A DNA stretch of 64,000 bases from contig JAHBVH010000020.1 of assembly GCA_019637645.1 (NCBI GenBank), positions 44,664-108,663 of the forward strand. Direction: 5' to 3'. A model generated the notes under the pieces. That model was not told the DNA's origin. It saw only the letters and a list, made by a program, of their open reading frames with translations, and made no database searches. The stretch comes from Caldilineaceae bacterium (GTDB taxonomy: Bacteria > Chloroflexota > Anaerolineae > Caldilineales > Caldilineaceae). A program made the translations under genes and the position numbers. Below are positions 52,972 through 62,081 of the stretch, one piece after another. Positions within the stretch are counted from its first letter, which is position 1, and every line of letters begins with the position of its first letter.

Positions 52972-54180
52972 TCACCCCTTGGCGCTACGGCGGAAATCGG
53001 GGAAATCGACTGGGCGGCTGCGGTCGGCGACCGACTGTTCCGAGAGCGGCCCCGGCACGCTCCATTCCACGGCCTCATAGACATCCATATCGGGTGGCAA
53101 CCCTTCGTGAATGGTCTGGAGCAGCCGGTAGATCATGATAAAGTCCATGCCGCCGTGGCCGCCGCGTTTGCGGGCGAGTTCGCCAAGATTGGTCCAAAGC
53201 GGATCTTCCCACTGGGTTTTGTACTCTTCGATGGGCAGCCACGCTTCATGTTTCCCGAGCCCGTCCAAATAGAGCCGCGGTGGATAGTCGCGGAAGAGCC
53301 CCTTGGTGCCGCCGATGAGAAAATTGCGTTCATAGGGGCGGGGCGTGTGAGAATCATGTTGCAAGAGGATCGTGCGCCCTTGCTTGGTGCGGATCAGGCT
53401 GCTGTTCATGTCGCCACAGCGATAGATCTCGTTGCGTTTAGGATCGCCAACGGGTAAGGTCGCATCGCGGTAGGCACTGAGCCCGCGTTCCTTGCTACTC
53501 ATGGAGATGAGATAATCAAAGCTGTCGTCGGCACCGATGCCAAGAATCTTGGCGACGGGACCCAAGCCATGGGTGGGGTAGAGATTGCCATCGCGCTCAA
53601 TGTGGGCGCGCCGTCGCCAGAGCCCTTCACTAAAATCTTCCAACAACATTTTGCGCAGATCATGCACATAGGAGCATTCGGCGTGGGTGATCTCACCCAG
53701 CAAGCCAGCCTGGGCCATGCGCTTTACCAGCGTTTCCCAGTAATCATAGCAGCAGTTCTCGAGCATGATGCAGTGGCGTCGCGTCCGTTCCGAAGTTTCC
53801 ACCAATTGCCAGCACTCGGCCACCGTGGTCGCGACCGGCACCTCGACCGCGACATGTTTGCCTGCTTCCATGGCGGCCAGGGCATGGGGCGTGTGGGTGG
53901 CCCACGGGGTTGCCACCAAAACTAGATCGAGATCGGCTTCCAATAAGCGCTGCCAACTGTCGGCCCCCGTAAAGATGGTCGGCGCAGCTTGGCCGGCCTC
54001 GACAATCAGGGCGGCGGCTTGGGCGGTCGCTTCTGGGCTGCTATCCGCCACTGTGGTCACCTGCACACCTTCACAGGCGAGCATTTCCCGCAGCAGTGAA
54101 CGGCCACGCCCACCTACCCCAATAAAGCCGACGCGTGCGACCTCGCAGCGTTCAAACGGAATACCGTGCATTGAACTCAT
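52972..54180 (-). CDS. Gfo/Idh/MocA family protein, GH109-like
   Basis: 402 aa. The NAD-binding motif is VGFIGVGGRGRSLL (about 17-30), then VATPWATHT and EVPVATT. The C-terminal half contains YPTHGLGPVAKILGI and GGHGGMDFIMIYRLL, patterns shared with GH109 alpha-N-acetylgalactosaminidases, which use NAD+ for retaining hydrolysis. No Tat signal is seen, unlike many GH109 enzymes. It may be a cytosolic glycosidase or an ordinary sugar dehydrogenase. It is the first of four related proteins in this 11-kb block. Confidence 0.8.
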   Translation of the reverse strand: MSSMHGIPFERCEVARVGFIGVGGRGRSLLREMLACEGVQVTTVADSSPEATAQAAALIVEAGQAAPTIFTGADSWQRLLEADLDLVLVATPWATHTPHALAAMEAGKHVAVEVPVATTVAECWQLVETSERTRRHCIMLENCCYDYWETLVKRMAQAGLLGEITHAECSYVHDLRKMLLEDFSEGLWRRRAHIERDGNLYPTHGLGPVAKILGIGADDSFDYLISMSSKERGLSAYRDATLPVGDPKRNEIYRCGDMNSSLIRTKQGRTILLQHDSHTPRPYERNFLIGGTKGLFRDYPPRLYLDGLGKHEAWLPIEEYKTQWEDPLWTNLGELARKRGGHGGMDFIMIYRLLQTIHEGLPPDMDVYEAVEWSVPGPLSEQSVADRSRPVDFPDFRRSAKG

Positions 54181-54352
54181 AACAACTTCTTTCTATTTTC
54201 AGACGAATTGCTATTGGTAACTTGGTCTTTGCAACATTGGGGAATGAAGCGTCGCGTCCCTCTTGGTTTATTACCTCACTGTTCTAATGATACACCTTTT
54301 TACGTTACCCGCATAACAAAAACTGACATAGGGAAGATGGCTTCTCCCCTAT

Positions 54353-54397
54353 GCCACCAGACCTGACAGGTTTTCCAAACCTGTCAGGTCTGGTGGC
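54353..54397. repeat. Palindrome of the dispersed family, 21-bp stem
   Basis: GCCACCAGACCTGACAGG with TTT and its exact complement flank loop TCC. This is the second longest perfect copy in the window. It is placed 8 bp after the end of the next minus-strand gene, as a terminator would be. Confidence 0.9.
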
Positions 54398-54404
54398 TGC
54401 CTTT

Positions 54405-55670
54405 CTAAATATCCATACTGTCATTGATAGCGCGCTGGTACGCGTCGAGTTCTTCGTTGAGCACCTCATCGAGTGTCACCAAGCGACCGGCCACGCCCGA
54501 TTCCAAGATGGAATAGGAGACCGCGACCGAGCGGGTCCCTTGGTAGAGATCGACTTCAACTGGCCGTTCCCCTAAGATGCCGCGGGCGAAATCATCATAT
54601 TCGACGGCAATGAGTTTGCGGTCGGTCTGTTCAAAGGGGAACTCATATTTCCAGAGGCGGTCGCCCCCAAAGAGGGTCGCCGTGGCAACGTCCAGGTGAA
54701 AATCCGGCACGAGATCGAGAATCCGGCCATCGTCGATCTTGTCATGGCCGAGGCGGTGCAAAACCAGATGATGACCACTGCGGTCATTGGGCATATCCAG
54801 GGTCCCTTTGGCCCCATGGATCTCGCGACACCAGATGCCCTTGCCGTGACCAGCGTGGTTTTCAATGTACTGGCCGACAGCCCCGCTCGCAAAGTTGATC
54901 GTGGCATAGCAGGCGTCTTCGGCGGTCGCTTCAAAGTCCGCGGGCATCTGCTTCTGGAATTTGGCATAGATCGGGTTGGGGGCCGATTGGGGTGTTTCGC
55001 CCGCACCGGCTGGATTATGGCGGATCTTTTCGTAGAGACGCGTCTGGGCATAGACACTCTGAATATCGCCCAGGAAATATTCCATGATGTCGGCAAAGTG
55101 CACGCCCACATCCAGCAGCACCCCGCTCTGATCTTTCTGGTGCCGCCAGACCGAGATCAACATCTGGTTGCCTTGCGCGCCAACGGTGGTGTGGATCATA
55201 AAGCGGGGCTGACCCAGGATGCCGCCCTCGATCAAGGCTTTGGCGAGACGGTTAACTGGGTCGCGCCGATAATTTTCGGCTACACTCATCACCAGTTGTT
55301 TTTCGGCGGCGGCCTTGCGGATAATGTTGCTCGCGCGCACCGTCAACCCGACGGGCTTTTCGATCATGGCGTGAAAGCCATTGTGGACGGCCTGAACGGC
55401 CAGGGTATGGTGGAAGCGCGGCGTGGTCGTAATATCAACGGCTTTGACACCCAGCGCTGCCAGCTCATCGATTTTGGCTACCACGGTGGGGCGCTTGCCA
55501 AAGTGTTCGGCGGCTTGGTCGGCCAGCGATTCGGCATTGTCGCGCACCGGGTCGCACGCGCCGATGAGCTCAAATTGATTCAAGCCCGCGCGGTGTAATT
55601 CGGCCAGGCCATACATATGGCGATGGCCCATGCCACCACAGCCGACAATTGCTAAGGGAATTTTGGACAT
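54405..55670 (-). CDS. Gfo/Idh/MocA family oxidoreductase
   Basis: 421 aa from ATG 55670 with gaggaag upstream. The Rossmann motif is LAIVGCGGMGHRHMYGLAEL, then EKPVGLTVRAS (the EKP lysine), and a C-terminal alpha/beta domain with LLDVGVHFADIMEYFLG. It is predicted to oxidise or reduce a sugar or inositol-type ring with NAD(P). The C-terminal domain carries a conserved Asp/His pair (DVGVHF) typical of the family. Specific substrate unknown. It is on the same strand as its paralogues at 52972, 56098 and 62082. Confidence 0.85.
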   Translation of the reverse strand: MSKIPLAIVGCGGMGHRHMYGLAELHRAGLNQFELIGACDPVRDNAESLADQAAEHFGKRPTVVAKIDELAALGVKAVDITTTPRFHHTLAVQAVHNGFHAMIEKPVGLTVRASNIIRKAAAEKQLVMSVAENYRRDPVNRLAKALIEGGILGQPRFMIHTTVGAQGNQMLISVWRHQKDQSGVLLDVGVHFADIMEYFLGDIQSVYAQTRLYEKIRHNPAGAGETPQSAPNPIYAKFQKQMPADFEATAEDACYATINFASGAVGQYIENHAGHGKGIWCREIHGAKGTLDMPNDRSGHHLVLHRLGHDKIDDGRILDLVPDFHLDVATATLFGGDRLWKYEFPFEQTDRKLIAVEYDDFARGILGERPVEVDLYQGTRSVAVSYSILESGVAGRLVTLDEVLNEELDAYQRAINDSMDI

Positions 55671-55784
55671 TGGTTCACTTCCTCTGTGATGATGGATGGA
55701 GCTTAGTTGATCGATTGACAACAGAACAAAAACAAAGTAAGACGGCCATCTAGATAGCCAGCTTAGGAACAAGGGAGCAAGTTG

Positions 55785-55940
55785 ATGCTAAAAAGCTACT
55801 CAATTGTCGAAGCACGCGAGCATTTTACAGAACTTGTACGCGCCCTTGAAGAAGCTGAAGCCCTGTGGCTGATAAGGAAGGCCCCGCTCAAGCGGGCCAC
55901 CCCAGCGCGCTTGAGCGCAGCTTCCACTAGCAGGCGCTGA
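55785..55940 (+). pseudogene. Truncated Phd/YefM-like antitoxin remnant
   Basis: A 51-codon frame from ATG 55785 begins MLKSYSIVEAREHFTELVRA, the pattern of the DNA-binding N-terminus of Phd/YefM antitoxins (SI-x-EAR-x-x-F-x-x-LV). After about 30 residues (LEEAEALWLIRKA) the family sequence is lost where a CGCTTGAGCG palindrome begins, and the frame ends at 55940. No toxin gene follows. gggag lies 8 nt before the ATG. It is either a broken gene or a very short regulator. It is oriented opposite to its neighbours. Confidence 0.55.
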
Positions 55941-56045
55941 TTTATGAAGCGTAACGATTAAATTGGTAATCTGCCCGCGTCCAACGACCCCCGAAAGCCC
56001 GCTTGAGCGGGCGTTGTTCCCTAGCCTAGCGCTTCAGCGCCGGGC
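55880..56045. repeat. REP/BIME-like palindromic element (CGCTTGAGCGGG)
   Basis: The palindrome ccgctcaagcgg occurs near 55886-55898 and again as cccgcttgagcggg near 56000-56013. Related half copies (gcgcttgagcgc, agcgcttcagcgc) lie just inside and outside, so the four form a long inverted arrangement. It begins inside the antitoxin fragment, which suggests insertion. Confidence 0.65.
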
Positions 56046-56097
56046 GATCAGCATAGACCGCAACATTTTCTTATCCTTCAGTAGGCCACGCTGCTTT

Positions 56098-57132
56098 TTA
56101 GGATTTTGTGCCTTCTGGAATTCCCCCCGTCGCCCGCAACAACGTCTCTTGGACCAGCAATTCATGGCTTAATGGGCGATCCGGTGCTTGTTCCCCGGCC
56201 ATGGCAGCCAAGAAAGCGACCAATTCGAGATCGTGGGTATCTTGACGACCTTGGGCGGGTAAGTTGATCAGGTGCAAGCCCGCGGCGTAACCACCACCGG
56301 CTTCTTCTAAACAGAGGCGTAGCACACCGGTCGGCTCAAAGGGTTCGACCAGGATCGCGCTGCCTTTGGTGCCATAGACCTCAAAGCGGCGTGCCATTGG
56401 GCGGGTTTCCATAGCGGCAATATCAATAAAGGCCAGCGCCTTTTCAAACTCGAAGACCCCCAGCGTATTATCCATAAACGTGGGTGCGCCGCCGGTGTCG
56501 TTGCGCAAAAAGGCCGTGACCTTGGTCGGGCGGCCCAGCAGCCAGACCACCTGATCGAGCATATGCCCACCGAGATCGTAGAAGATGCCCCCTTTGTGAT
56601 AGCTGATCGTATCGCGCGTGTTATAGCCAAGCCCTTCGCGCACGGGTGGGATCCACGTAGACATGTGAGCGCGCACCGAGAAGAGATCGCCCAAGACGCC
56701 GCTGTGGGTCCATTCGGCAAGCTGACGAAAGCCATGATGGTAGCGGAACATATAGCCCATCTGTACCAGTAGCCCTTTTTCCGCGGCCTTGCGGATCACC
56801 CGTTGCCACTGGGGCCAGTTGTCACCGGCAGGCTTGTCATACCAAACATGTTTGCCCGCGTCCACAATCGCTTCGGTGTGGTCCAAGCTTTCGCGATTTA
56901 AGCCTTCCGAGGCAATCGCCACAATCGTGGGATCGGTTAACATTTCTTCGGCGCTGTTATACCAATGCAGCCCCCGATAGATGGGATCGTCAGTGGCAAC
57001 CTGTTGCCGTCGTACGGGGTCCGGTTCAAAAACCCCCGCGATTTCGACGGCGGGATGATTGACCATGGAGAGCATTTTAGCGCCAGCATGACCATGTTTA
57101 GTGCCATACTGCGCCATCCGAATCTTTGCCAT
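56098..57132 (-). CDS. Gfo/Idh/MocA family oxidoreductase
   Basis: 344 aa from ATG 57132 with aaggaacc upstream. The N-terminal Rossmann part is less canonical (IRMAQYGTKHGHAGAKM instead of GxGxxG, with GTKHGHAG at the turn). It is followed by GVFEPDP, DKPAGDNWPQW (EKP-like lysine) and a C-terminal domain with GIFYDLGGHMLDQVVWLLG. NAD(P) binding may be atypical. It lies 16 bp behind putA on the same strand and is therefore probably co-transcribed with it. Substrate unknown. Confidence 0.82.
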   Translation of the reverse strand: MAKIRMAQYGTKHGHAGAKMLSMVNHPAVEIAGVFEPDPVRRQQVATDDPIYRGLHWYNSAEEMLTDPTIVAIASEGLNRESLDHTEAIVDAGKHVWYDKPAGDNWPQWQRVIRKAAEKGLLVQMGYMFRYHHGFRQLAEWTHSGVLGDLFSVRAHMSTWIPPVREGLGYNTRDTISYHKGGIFYDLGGHMLDQVVWLLGRPTKVTAFLRNDTGGAPTFMDNTLGVFEFEKALAFIDIAAMETRPMARRFEVYGTKGSAILVEPFEPTGVLRLCLEEAGGGYAAGLHLINLPAQGRQDTHDLELVAFLAAMAGEQAPDRPLSHELLVQETLLRATGGIPEGTKS

Positions 57133-57148
57133 TTTGGTTCCTTCGTTT

Positions 57149-60100
57149 TTAGAGTAAATTTCCATAGCGGTGCATGGTTTGCGAGAGGGCTTGTTCGCGC
57201 AAATACCAGCGCAGTTCAAGCCGACCGTTCGCCAGCACAGGGGCATCAATCATTGCTACACCAGCTGTATGGGCTGCCCGCCGCAATTCATGGGTGAGCG
57301 GCCCGAGCACGCGCAGGCGATCGTAGGCGAGGGTTGTCGTTAGGCGACCCGCCAAGCCAGCCTCATCTTCCACAATCACAAAAACCTGTAATTCGTCCGC
57401 CAGCCAGCCCCATTGCTCCTCGTCTTGGGGGGCTAGGCTGATGGTCAGCGGCTGACCACAGGTGCGGACGGCTAACAAGACCTGGGCCACCGCTAGCATG
57501 GACGCTTGCGCGCCGACACGCAGCACGATCCCACGACAAGGGCGATAGCGAAAGATATTGGCTTCGCCCAACACCTGGCTCGGATCATGTTCCTGGCTAA
57601 AGTGGGTTTGCCACGCCCAAGCATAGCTATAGGCACTGGCGCGCAGCAGTTCCCACGCTTGCTTATCGGGCATCTGCTCCAGGGCATGTTCCAATAACAA
57701 GAGCAAAGCCGAAGGGGGCAGTTCACCGGCAGCAAGGGGGTGGAGCGGTCTACTGGTCTGTTGCCAGTGCATCAATTGTAACACATAATTGGGGCCACCG
57801 GCCTTGGCTCCTGGCCCCACCACCGACGCTTTCCAGCCGCCAAAAGGTTGACGGCGCACAATCGCGCCCGTGATATGGCGGTTGACGTAGGCATTGCCAG
57901 CCTGAATCCGCACCTTCCAATAGGCAATCTCCCGATCATCCAGGCTGTGCAAACCGCTGGTCAGGCCATAATCGGTGGCGTTGGCAAGGCTAATGGCCGC
58001 TTCGAGATCGGTGGCGCGCAGCAAGCCCAGCACCGGCCCAAAGCATTCCGTTTGCTGAAAAAAGGAGCCCGGCTGCACGCCCAACTTGATCCCCGGCGAC
58101 CAAAGTTGGGGCTGCTGGTCGATCGGCTGCGGTGCCAGTAACCACTCTTCGCCTTCATCCAAGGTCGTCAACGCACGTTCTAATTTGGGGCTGGGCGGCT
58201 GGGTCAATGGCGTGATGAGGCTGGCCGGTTCCCACGCCGACCCTACTTGGAGACTGGCAACCGCATCGCGCAGTTGGCGGCGGAAGCCCGGATCATCGTA
58301 GACTTCGGCTTCGCAAATGGCAAGGCTAGCCGCAGAACACTTTTGTCCGTTGTGACCAAAGGCCGAGCGGACCAGATCCTTGATCGCCTGATCTTGATCG
58401 GCCAACGCGGTGATGATCAAGCTATTTTTGCCACTTGTCTCGGCAAAGAGGCGCAGATCGGGCTTCCACCCCAAAAAGAGGTGCGCCGTCTCTAGGCTAC
58501 CTGTCAAAATCACCGCCGCGACCCGTTCATCCGTCACCAGCGCTTGGCCGATTGCATTGTCGGCACAGGGCAGAAATTGGAGAACATCCTGGGGAACGCC
58601 AGCCGCCCACAAGGTTTGGGCCAACTGCCACCCCACCAAGGTTGCTTCGGCTGCGGGTTTGAGGATCACACTATTCCCTGCCATGAGCGCGGCGAGGACC
58701 CCACCCGCCGGAATCGCCAGGGGAAAGTTCCACGGTGGCGTTACCACCACAACGCCCAGTGGTGCCGGGTGGCAATCAGCCACTTCAGGCAGCAGGTCAA
58801 GGGCATGGGCATAATAGCGGGCAAAATCAATCGCCTCGGAAACTTCGGCATCCCCTTCGGTCACGATCTTGGCGGTATCAAGTAACATTGCCCCGATCAA
58901 ATCACCGCGGCGGTGGGCCAATTCAGCCGCGGCGACCAACAAGGTGGCTTTCCGTTCATCGACGAGACGCGCTGCCCAAGCGGGATAGGCCGCGGTCGCC
59001 ACAGAGAGCGCTTGGTCCACCTGCGCCAGATCCGCCTGGGCATAGCGATAGGCCACCACCCCTGGCCGTGATGGATCGGTCCCCTCTGCTTGCGTTGCCC
59101 CGGCGACGAATTGTCCGCCGATTTGGAGGGGAATATCGGCGATCCGACACGCGTGCCAATGCGCGAAGATCGCCCGCGCCCAGGCCACGTTGGCGGGCAA
59201 CGAAAAGTCGGTGTCGGGCGCATTGGCAAAGGGTTGTTCGAGGGATAAATTCTCGGGGGGTTGAACGGCCACGCGGCGATCTTGGGCGCGCCGGGGCTGG
59301 TCACTGATCTGATCCATCCGGTGGCAGGCCGCGAGGAAGCGGTCGCGTTGGCGATTCCAGGCGGGGCTACCGGGTTCGAGCCCAAAGAGATCATGCAAGA
59401 AATTTTCCGGCGCGGTATTTTCATCCAGCCGCCGTACAAGATAGGCAATGGCGCTGTGAAAATCTTCGGACTTGACCACCGGTGCGTAGAGAAGCAAGCC
59501 TTGCGCCTGTGCTTGGACCGCGCGCGCTTGGTGATTGGCCATGCCTTCGAGCATCTCAAATTCTACTGCACCCTGCACGCCCCGTTCCTCACGCAAGAGA
59601 AGCGCATAGGCAATGTCGAACAGATTGTGGCTGCCGATGCCCAAGTGGACGGCTTGGGTATGCTCGGGGCGACAACCATAGTCGATCATCCGCTTGAAGT
59701 TGGCATCTACTTCCACTTTGCGGAGATAAGGTGCCTGTTCCCAGCCATGAATGGCCGCATCGACCCGCTCCATCGCCAAATTTGCCCCCTTGACAATCCG
59801 CATCTTGATGGGCGCACCGCCACGCGCTACACGTTGCCGCGCCCATGCCGTCAAGCTGCGTTGCACTTGGTGGGAGTCGGGTAAGTAAGCTTGGAGGACA
59901 ATCCCCGCGCGGAGTGTCATGAATTCCGCTTCGTCTAATACTTGGCAAAAGGCGGCGACCGTTAATTGGAGGTCGCGATACTCTTCCATGTCTAGGTTAA
60001 TAAACTTAGGGGTACGCCGACCATCGGGGTGTTGATAGTGGTGTTGCAGGGCTTGGCGATAAAGCGTGCGCAGCCGTTCTTTGATGGCGGTCACTGTGGC

Positions 60101-60697
60101 ATCAAAGGCCACTAAGTTGATCTGGCTGAGCACGGAAGAGACCTTCACCGAGATATATTCGACATCTGGTCGAGCTAACAGGTCGAGATAGGCTTGGAGC
60201 CGCCGTTGGGCCTCGGCTTCGCCCAGAATGGCTTCCCCCAATTGATTGAGGTTGAGCCGGGTGCCGCTTTGGCGGCGCTGCTGGAGATAACGGCGCAACT
60301 CCGCCTCTTCGCCGGGGAGGATAACCGTGCGCGTCTCTTGGCGCAAGCGGGCGACCAACGGCGGCACAACCATGCTGGGGAGATAGTGGGCCAAGACGCC
60401 GCCCAAGGTGAGCGCACTGCGTTCCCACCACTCCATATACCCCGGCGCGCCATAGCGCTCCAGGAGATGGCGCAGTTGATCGGCCACCCGTGCCGGGCGG
60501 TGACTCCGAAAGGCTTGATCGGAAAGGGCGATGGTCAGGGCTTTGCCGCGGGGATCATCCATCATGCGGGCAATGCGTTGGGCTTGGTCTCGTTCGGCCT
60601 CGGTTTGCTGGGCTTTGGCCGCGGCGAGCAATTGTTCGGCCAAGGCCACCGCGCGCGGCGGGAGGGACAAAGTATCGCGAAGGAGAGCTTGTGCCAT
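57149..60697 (-). CDS. putA: Bifunctional proline dehydrogenase / L-glutamate gamma-semialdehyde dehydrogenase
   Basis: 1182 aa. The FAD-dependent proline dehydrogenase barrel lies at about 95-430 (VEYISVKVSSVLSQI, MRIVKGANLAMERVD, FEMLEGMAN). The aldehyde dehydrogenase lies at about 525-990 (ETSGKN with Glu753; GHNGQKCSA with nucleophile Cys787; ECFGPVLG). A C-terminal domain of about 180 residues of the kind seen in longer PutA proteins follows. There is no N-terminal ribbon-helix-helix, so it is not an autorepressor. It converts proline to glutamate through P5C with substrate channelling, delivering electrons to the quinone pool. ggaggtctact precedes the ATG. A sugar-type oxidoreductase gene follows after 16 bp, an unusual partner. 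Confidence 0.93.
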   Translation of the reverse strand: MAQALLRDTLSLPPRAVALAEQLLAAAKAQQTEAERDQAQRIARMMDDPRGKALTIALSDQAFRSHRPARVADQLRHLLERYGAPGYMEWWERSALTLGGVLAHYLPSMVVPPLVARLRQETRTVILPGEEAELRRYLQQRRQSGTRLNLNQLGEAILGEAEAQRRLQAYLDLLARPDVEYISVKVSSVLSQINLVAFDATVTAIKERLRTLYRQALQHHYQHPDGRRTPKFINLDMEEYRDLQLTVAAFCQVLDEAEFMTLRAGIVLQAYLPDSHQVQRSLTAWARQRVARGGAPIKMRIVKGANLAMERVDAAIHGWEQAPYLRKVEVDANFKRMIDYGCRPEHTQAVHLGIGSHNLFDIAYALLLREERGVQGAVEFEMLEGMANHQARAVQAQAQGLLLYAPVVKSEDFHSAIAYLVRRLDENTAPENFLHDLFGLEPGSPAWNRQRDRFLAACHRMDQISDQPRRAQDRRVAVQPPENLSLEQPFANAPDTDFSLPANVAWARAIFAHWHACRIADIPLQIGGQFVAGATQAEGTDPSRPGVVAYRYAQADLAQVDQALSVATAAYPAWAARLVDERKATLLVAAAELAHRRGDLIGAMLLDTAKIVTEGDAEVSEAIDFARYYAHALDLLPEVADCHPAPLGVVVVTPPWNFPLAIPAGGVLAALMAGNSVILKPAAEATLVGWQLAQTLWAAGVPQDVLQFLPCADNAIGQALVTDERVAAVILTGSLETAHLFLGWKPDLRLFAETSGKNSLIITALADQDQAIKDLVRSAFGHNGQKCSAASLAICEAEVYDDPGFRRQLRDAVASLQVGSAWEPASLITPLTQPPSPKLERALTTLDEGEEWLLAPQPIDQQPQLWSPGIKLGVQPGSFFQQTECFGPVLGLLRATDLEAAISLANATDYGLTSGLHSLDDREIAYWKVRIQAGNAYVNRHITGAIVRRQPFGGWKASVVGPGAKAGGPNYVLQLMHWQQTSRPLHPLAAGELPPSALLLLLEHALEQMPDKQAWELLRASAYSYAWAWQTHFSQEHDPSQVLGEANIFRYRPCRGIVLRVGAQASMLAVAQVLLAVRTCGQPLTISLAPQDEEQWGWLADELQVFVIVEDEAGLAGRLTTTLAYDRLRVLGPLTHELRRAAHTAGVAMIDAPVLANGRLELRWYLREQALSQTMHRYGNLL

Positions 60698-60850
60698 AGT
60701 AGACCTCCAATCCTACATCATCGATCGCTATAGAGCGCCTCATAGCGGTTAGTATAGCATAGCTACCTGTGCCTGTCATCACGAGTTGTCAGAGAGGAAT
60801 ATTGCTAGCTTTGGGCCAGCGCGTTAGGGGTAGGCCGGTTAACAAGCAAG

Positions 60851-60885
60851 AAGACCTGATAGGGTTGAAAACCCTGTCAGGTCTT
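60851..60885. terminator. Palindrome of the dispersed family, terminator candidate
   Basis: A 16-bp stem AAGACCTGATAGGGTT / AACCCTGTCAGGTCTT has one mismatch and a 3-nt loop. It lies between putA and the PhyH gene, about 80 bp after the end of the latter. Confidence 0.8.
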
Positions 60886-60964
60886 GTCCAGATGGGGCTA
60901 GGTGTTTTCTGCGCGTGCGAGGGTTTGGGAGACTCTAATAGCAAAGTCGAGCGAGTCGCGGTAC

Positions 60965-61930
60965 TTAGGCGCAAACGGGATTTTCCGTGTCCCAGCGGTT
61001 GAACTTACCCATCCCTTCGGTCGCGAGTTTATAGCGGGCATCGTACCAGAGTTGATCCCACGCGGCCGGATCATGTAATTCGGTCTCTGGATTCTGGCGA
61101 CTGCGGGCAATAAAGCCGGGGAAGGCGCCGCGCCCCGTTGGTTGGCCGATGGGGTTGTAGCGTAGATCAAAGCTCCAGCGAATGTTCTCGCTGTGGTTCG
61201 AGTGCGAAGCGTGGACGGTCAACTTGTCCATAAAGAGGGCGCTACCCCGCTTCATCGGCACAGAGACAGCTCTGCCATGCAACAACTTACCTGGAATCTT
61301 TAGGCCAATGTCACTGGGGCAGTGGTCGAGCAAGCCCTGGCGATGGCTGCCAGGCCAGACACAGAGACAGCCATTTTCGACTGTGGCGTCCCACAGCGGG
61401 AACCAGACGGTGAGCATTTGGGTGTTGTCTGCCTCGGTGGTGACCACGCCATTGTCCTGGTGGACGGGGGTCTTGCCGAGTTGGACCAAGCCCTTTTCGT
61501 TGGTGGGGCAAAGGTGTTCCGGTGGCTTGAGGCGCACATGCTGCACGGGATTGGAGTAGATCTCGGTGCCGATGAGCGATTCAACGGCGTCGAGCAGCCG
61601 CTCATTGCGCAACATGCGAAAGACGGCTGGGCCAGCCCAATAGGGAGTATCGACTTGGACATTCGATTGGGGTAACGAAAAATCAAAATATTGGGCATGA
61701 ACTTTGCCACATTCTTTGTAGATCTCGATCAGGCGTTGCCCAAAGGGTAGCTCCGTATGGGTGGAAGAAATTTCACCGTTAGCATACAATTCCTCGGCCA
61801 GCCGGTCCAAGACAACTTTGTATTCTTCGATAATGGGATCAATATCCGCTACGGGATCAAAGAGATTCTCGACTACCAGGTAGCCATCCCGCTGAAATTG
61901 AGCAATCTGCTGCTCACTCAAAAACGCCAT
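60965..61930 (-). CDS. Phytanoyl-CoA dioxygenase (PhyH) family Fe(II)/2-oxoglutarate oxygenase
   Basis: 321 aa. The double-stranded beta-helix fold shows the iron motif TPVHQDNG (His157, Asp159), the distal region KLTVHASHSNHSENIRWSFDL with the third ligand (about His240) and the 2-oxoglutarate Arg251. PWGSH-like VWPGSHRQG lies between. Such enzymes hydroxylate small molecules using O2 and 2-oxoglutarate. The substrate range in bacteria is broad. aggaggagtaca precedes the ATG. It is in the sugar-oxidoreductase block, so a hydroxylated sugar acid or a quaternary amine derivative could be the substrate, which is inference. Confidence 0.88.
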   Translation of the reverse strand: MAFLSEQQIAQFQRDGYLVVENLFDPVADIDPIIEEYKVVLDRLAEELYANGEISSTHTELPFGQRLIEIYKECGKVHAQYFDFSLPQSNVQVDTPYWAGPAVFRMLRNERLLDAVESLIGTEIYSNPVQHVRLKPPEHLCPTNEKGLVQLGKTPVHQDNGVVTTEADNTQMLTVWFPLWDATVENGCLCVWPGSHRQGLLDHCPSDIGLKIPGKLLHGRAVSVPMKRGSALFMDKLTVHASHSNHSENIRWSFDLRYNPIGQPTGRGAFPGFIARSRQNPETELHDPAAWDQLWYDARYKLATEGMGKFNRWDTENPVCA

Positions 61931-62081
61931 TGTACTCCTCCTCGCTTTGCTCTAGCTTGCACAGACGAATATAGGTAGATCAGCGGTCCGCCTTCGGGCC
62001 GTCCGCATCACTCCAGCTTTGGCGTAACCGGCAAGGTCGCGGCCATGGGAACTAGCTGGCTCGATCCAATGTGAGTAGGTA

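Larger units (their letters stand above)
55671..56097. other. 427-bp intergenic region with antitoxin remnant and palindromic repeat
   Basis: Apart from the antitoxin fragment (55785-55940) this gap contains only the repeat element at about 55880-56045. I see no promoter that can be assigned with confidence. It separates two minus-strand oxidoreductase genes. Confidence 0.6.

Noticed and set aside
54696..55598. 300-codon plus-strand open frame
   Set aside because: It is antisense to a clear Gfo/Idh/MocA gene; no ribosome binding site or recognisable motif.
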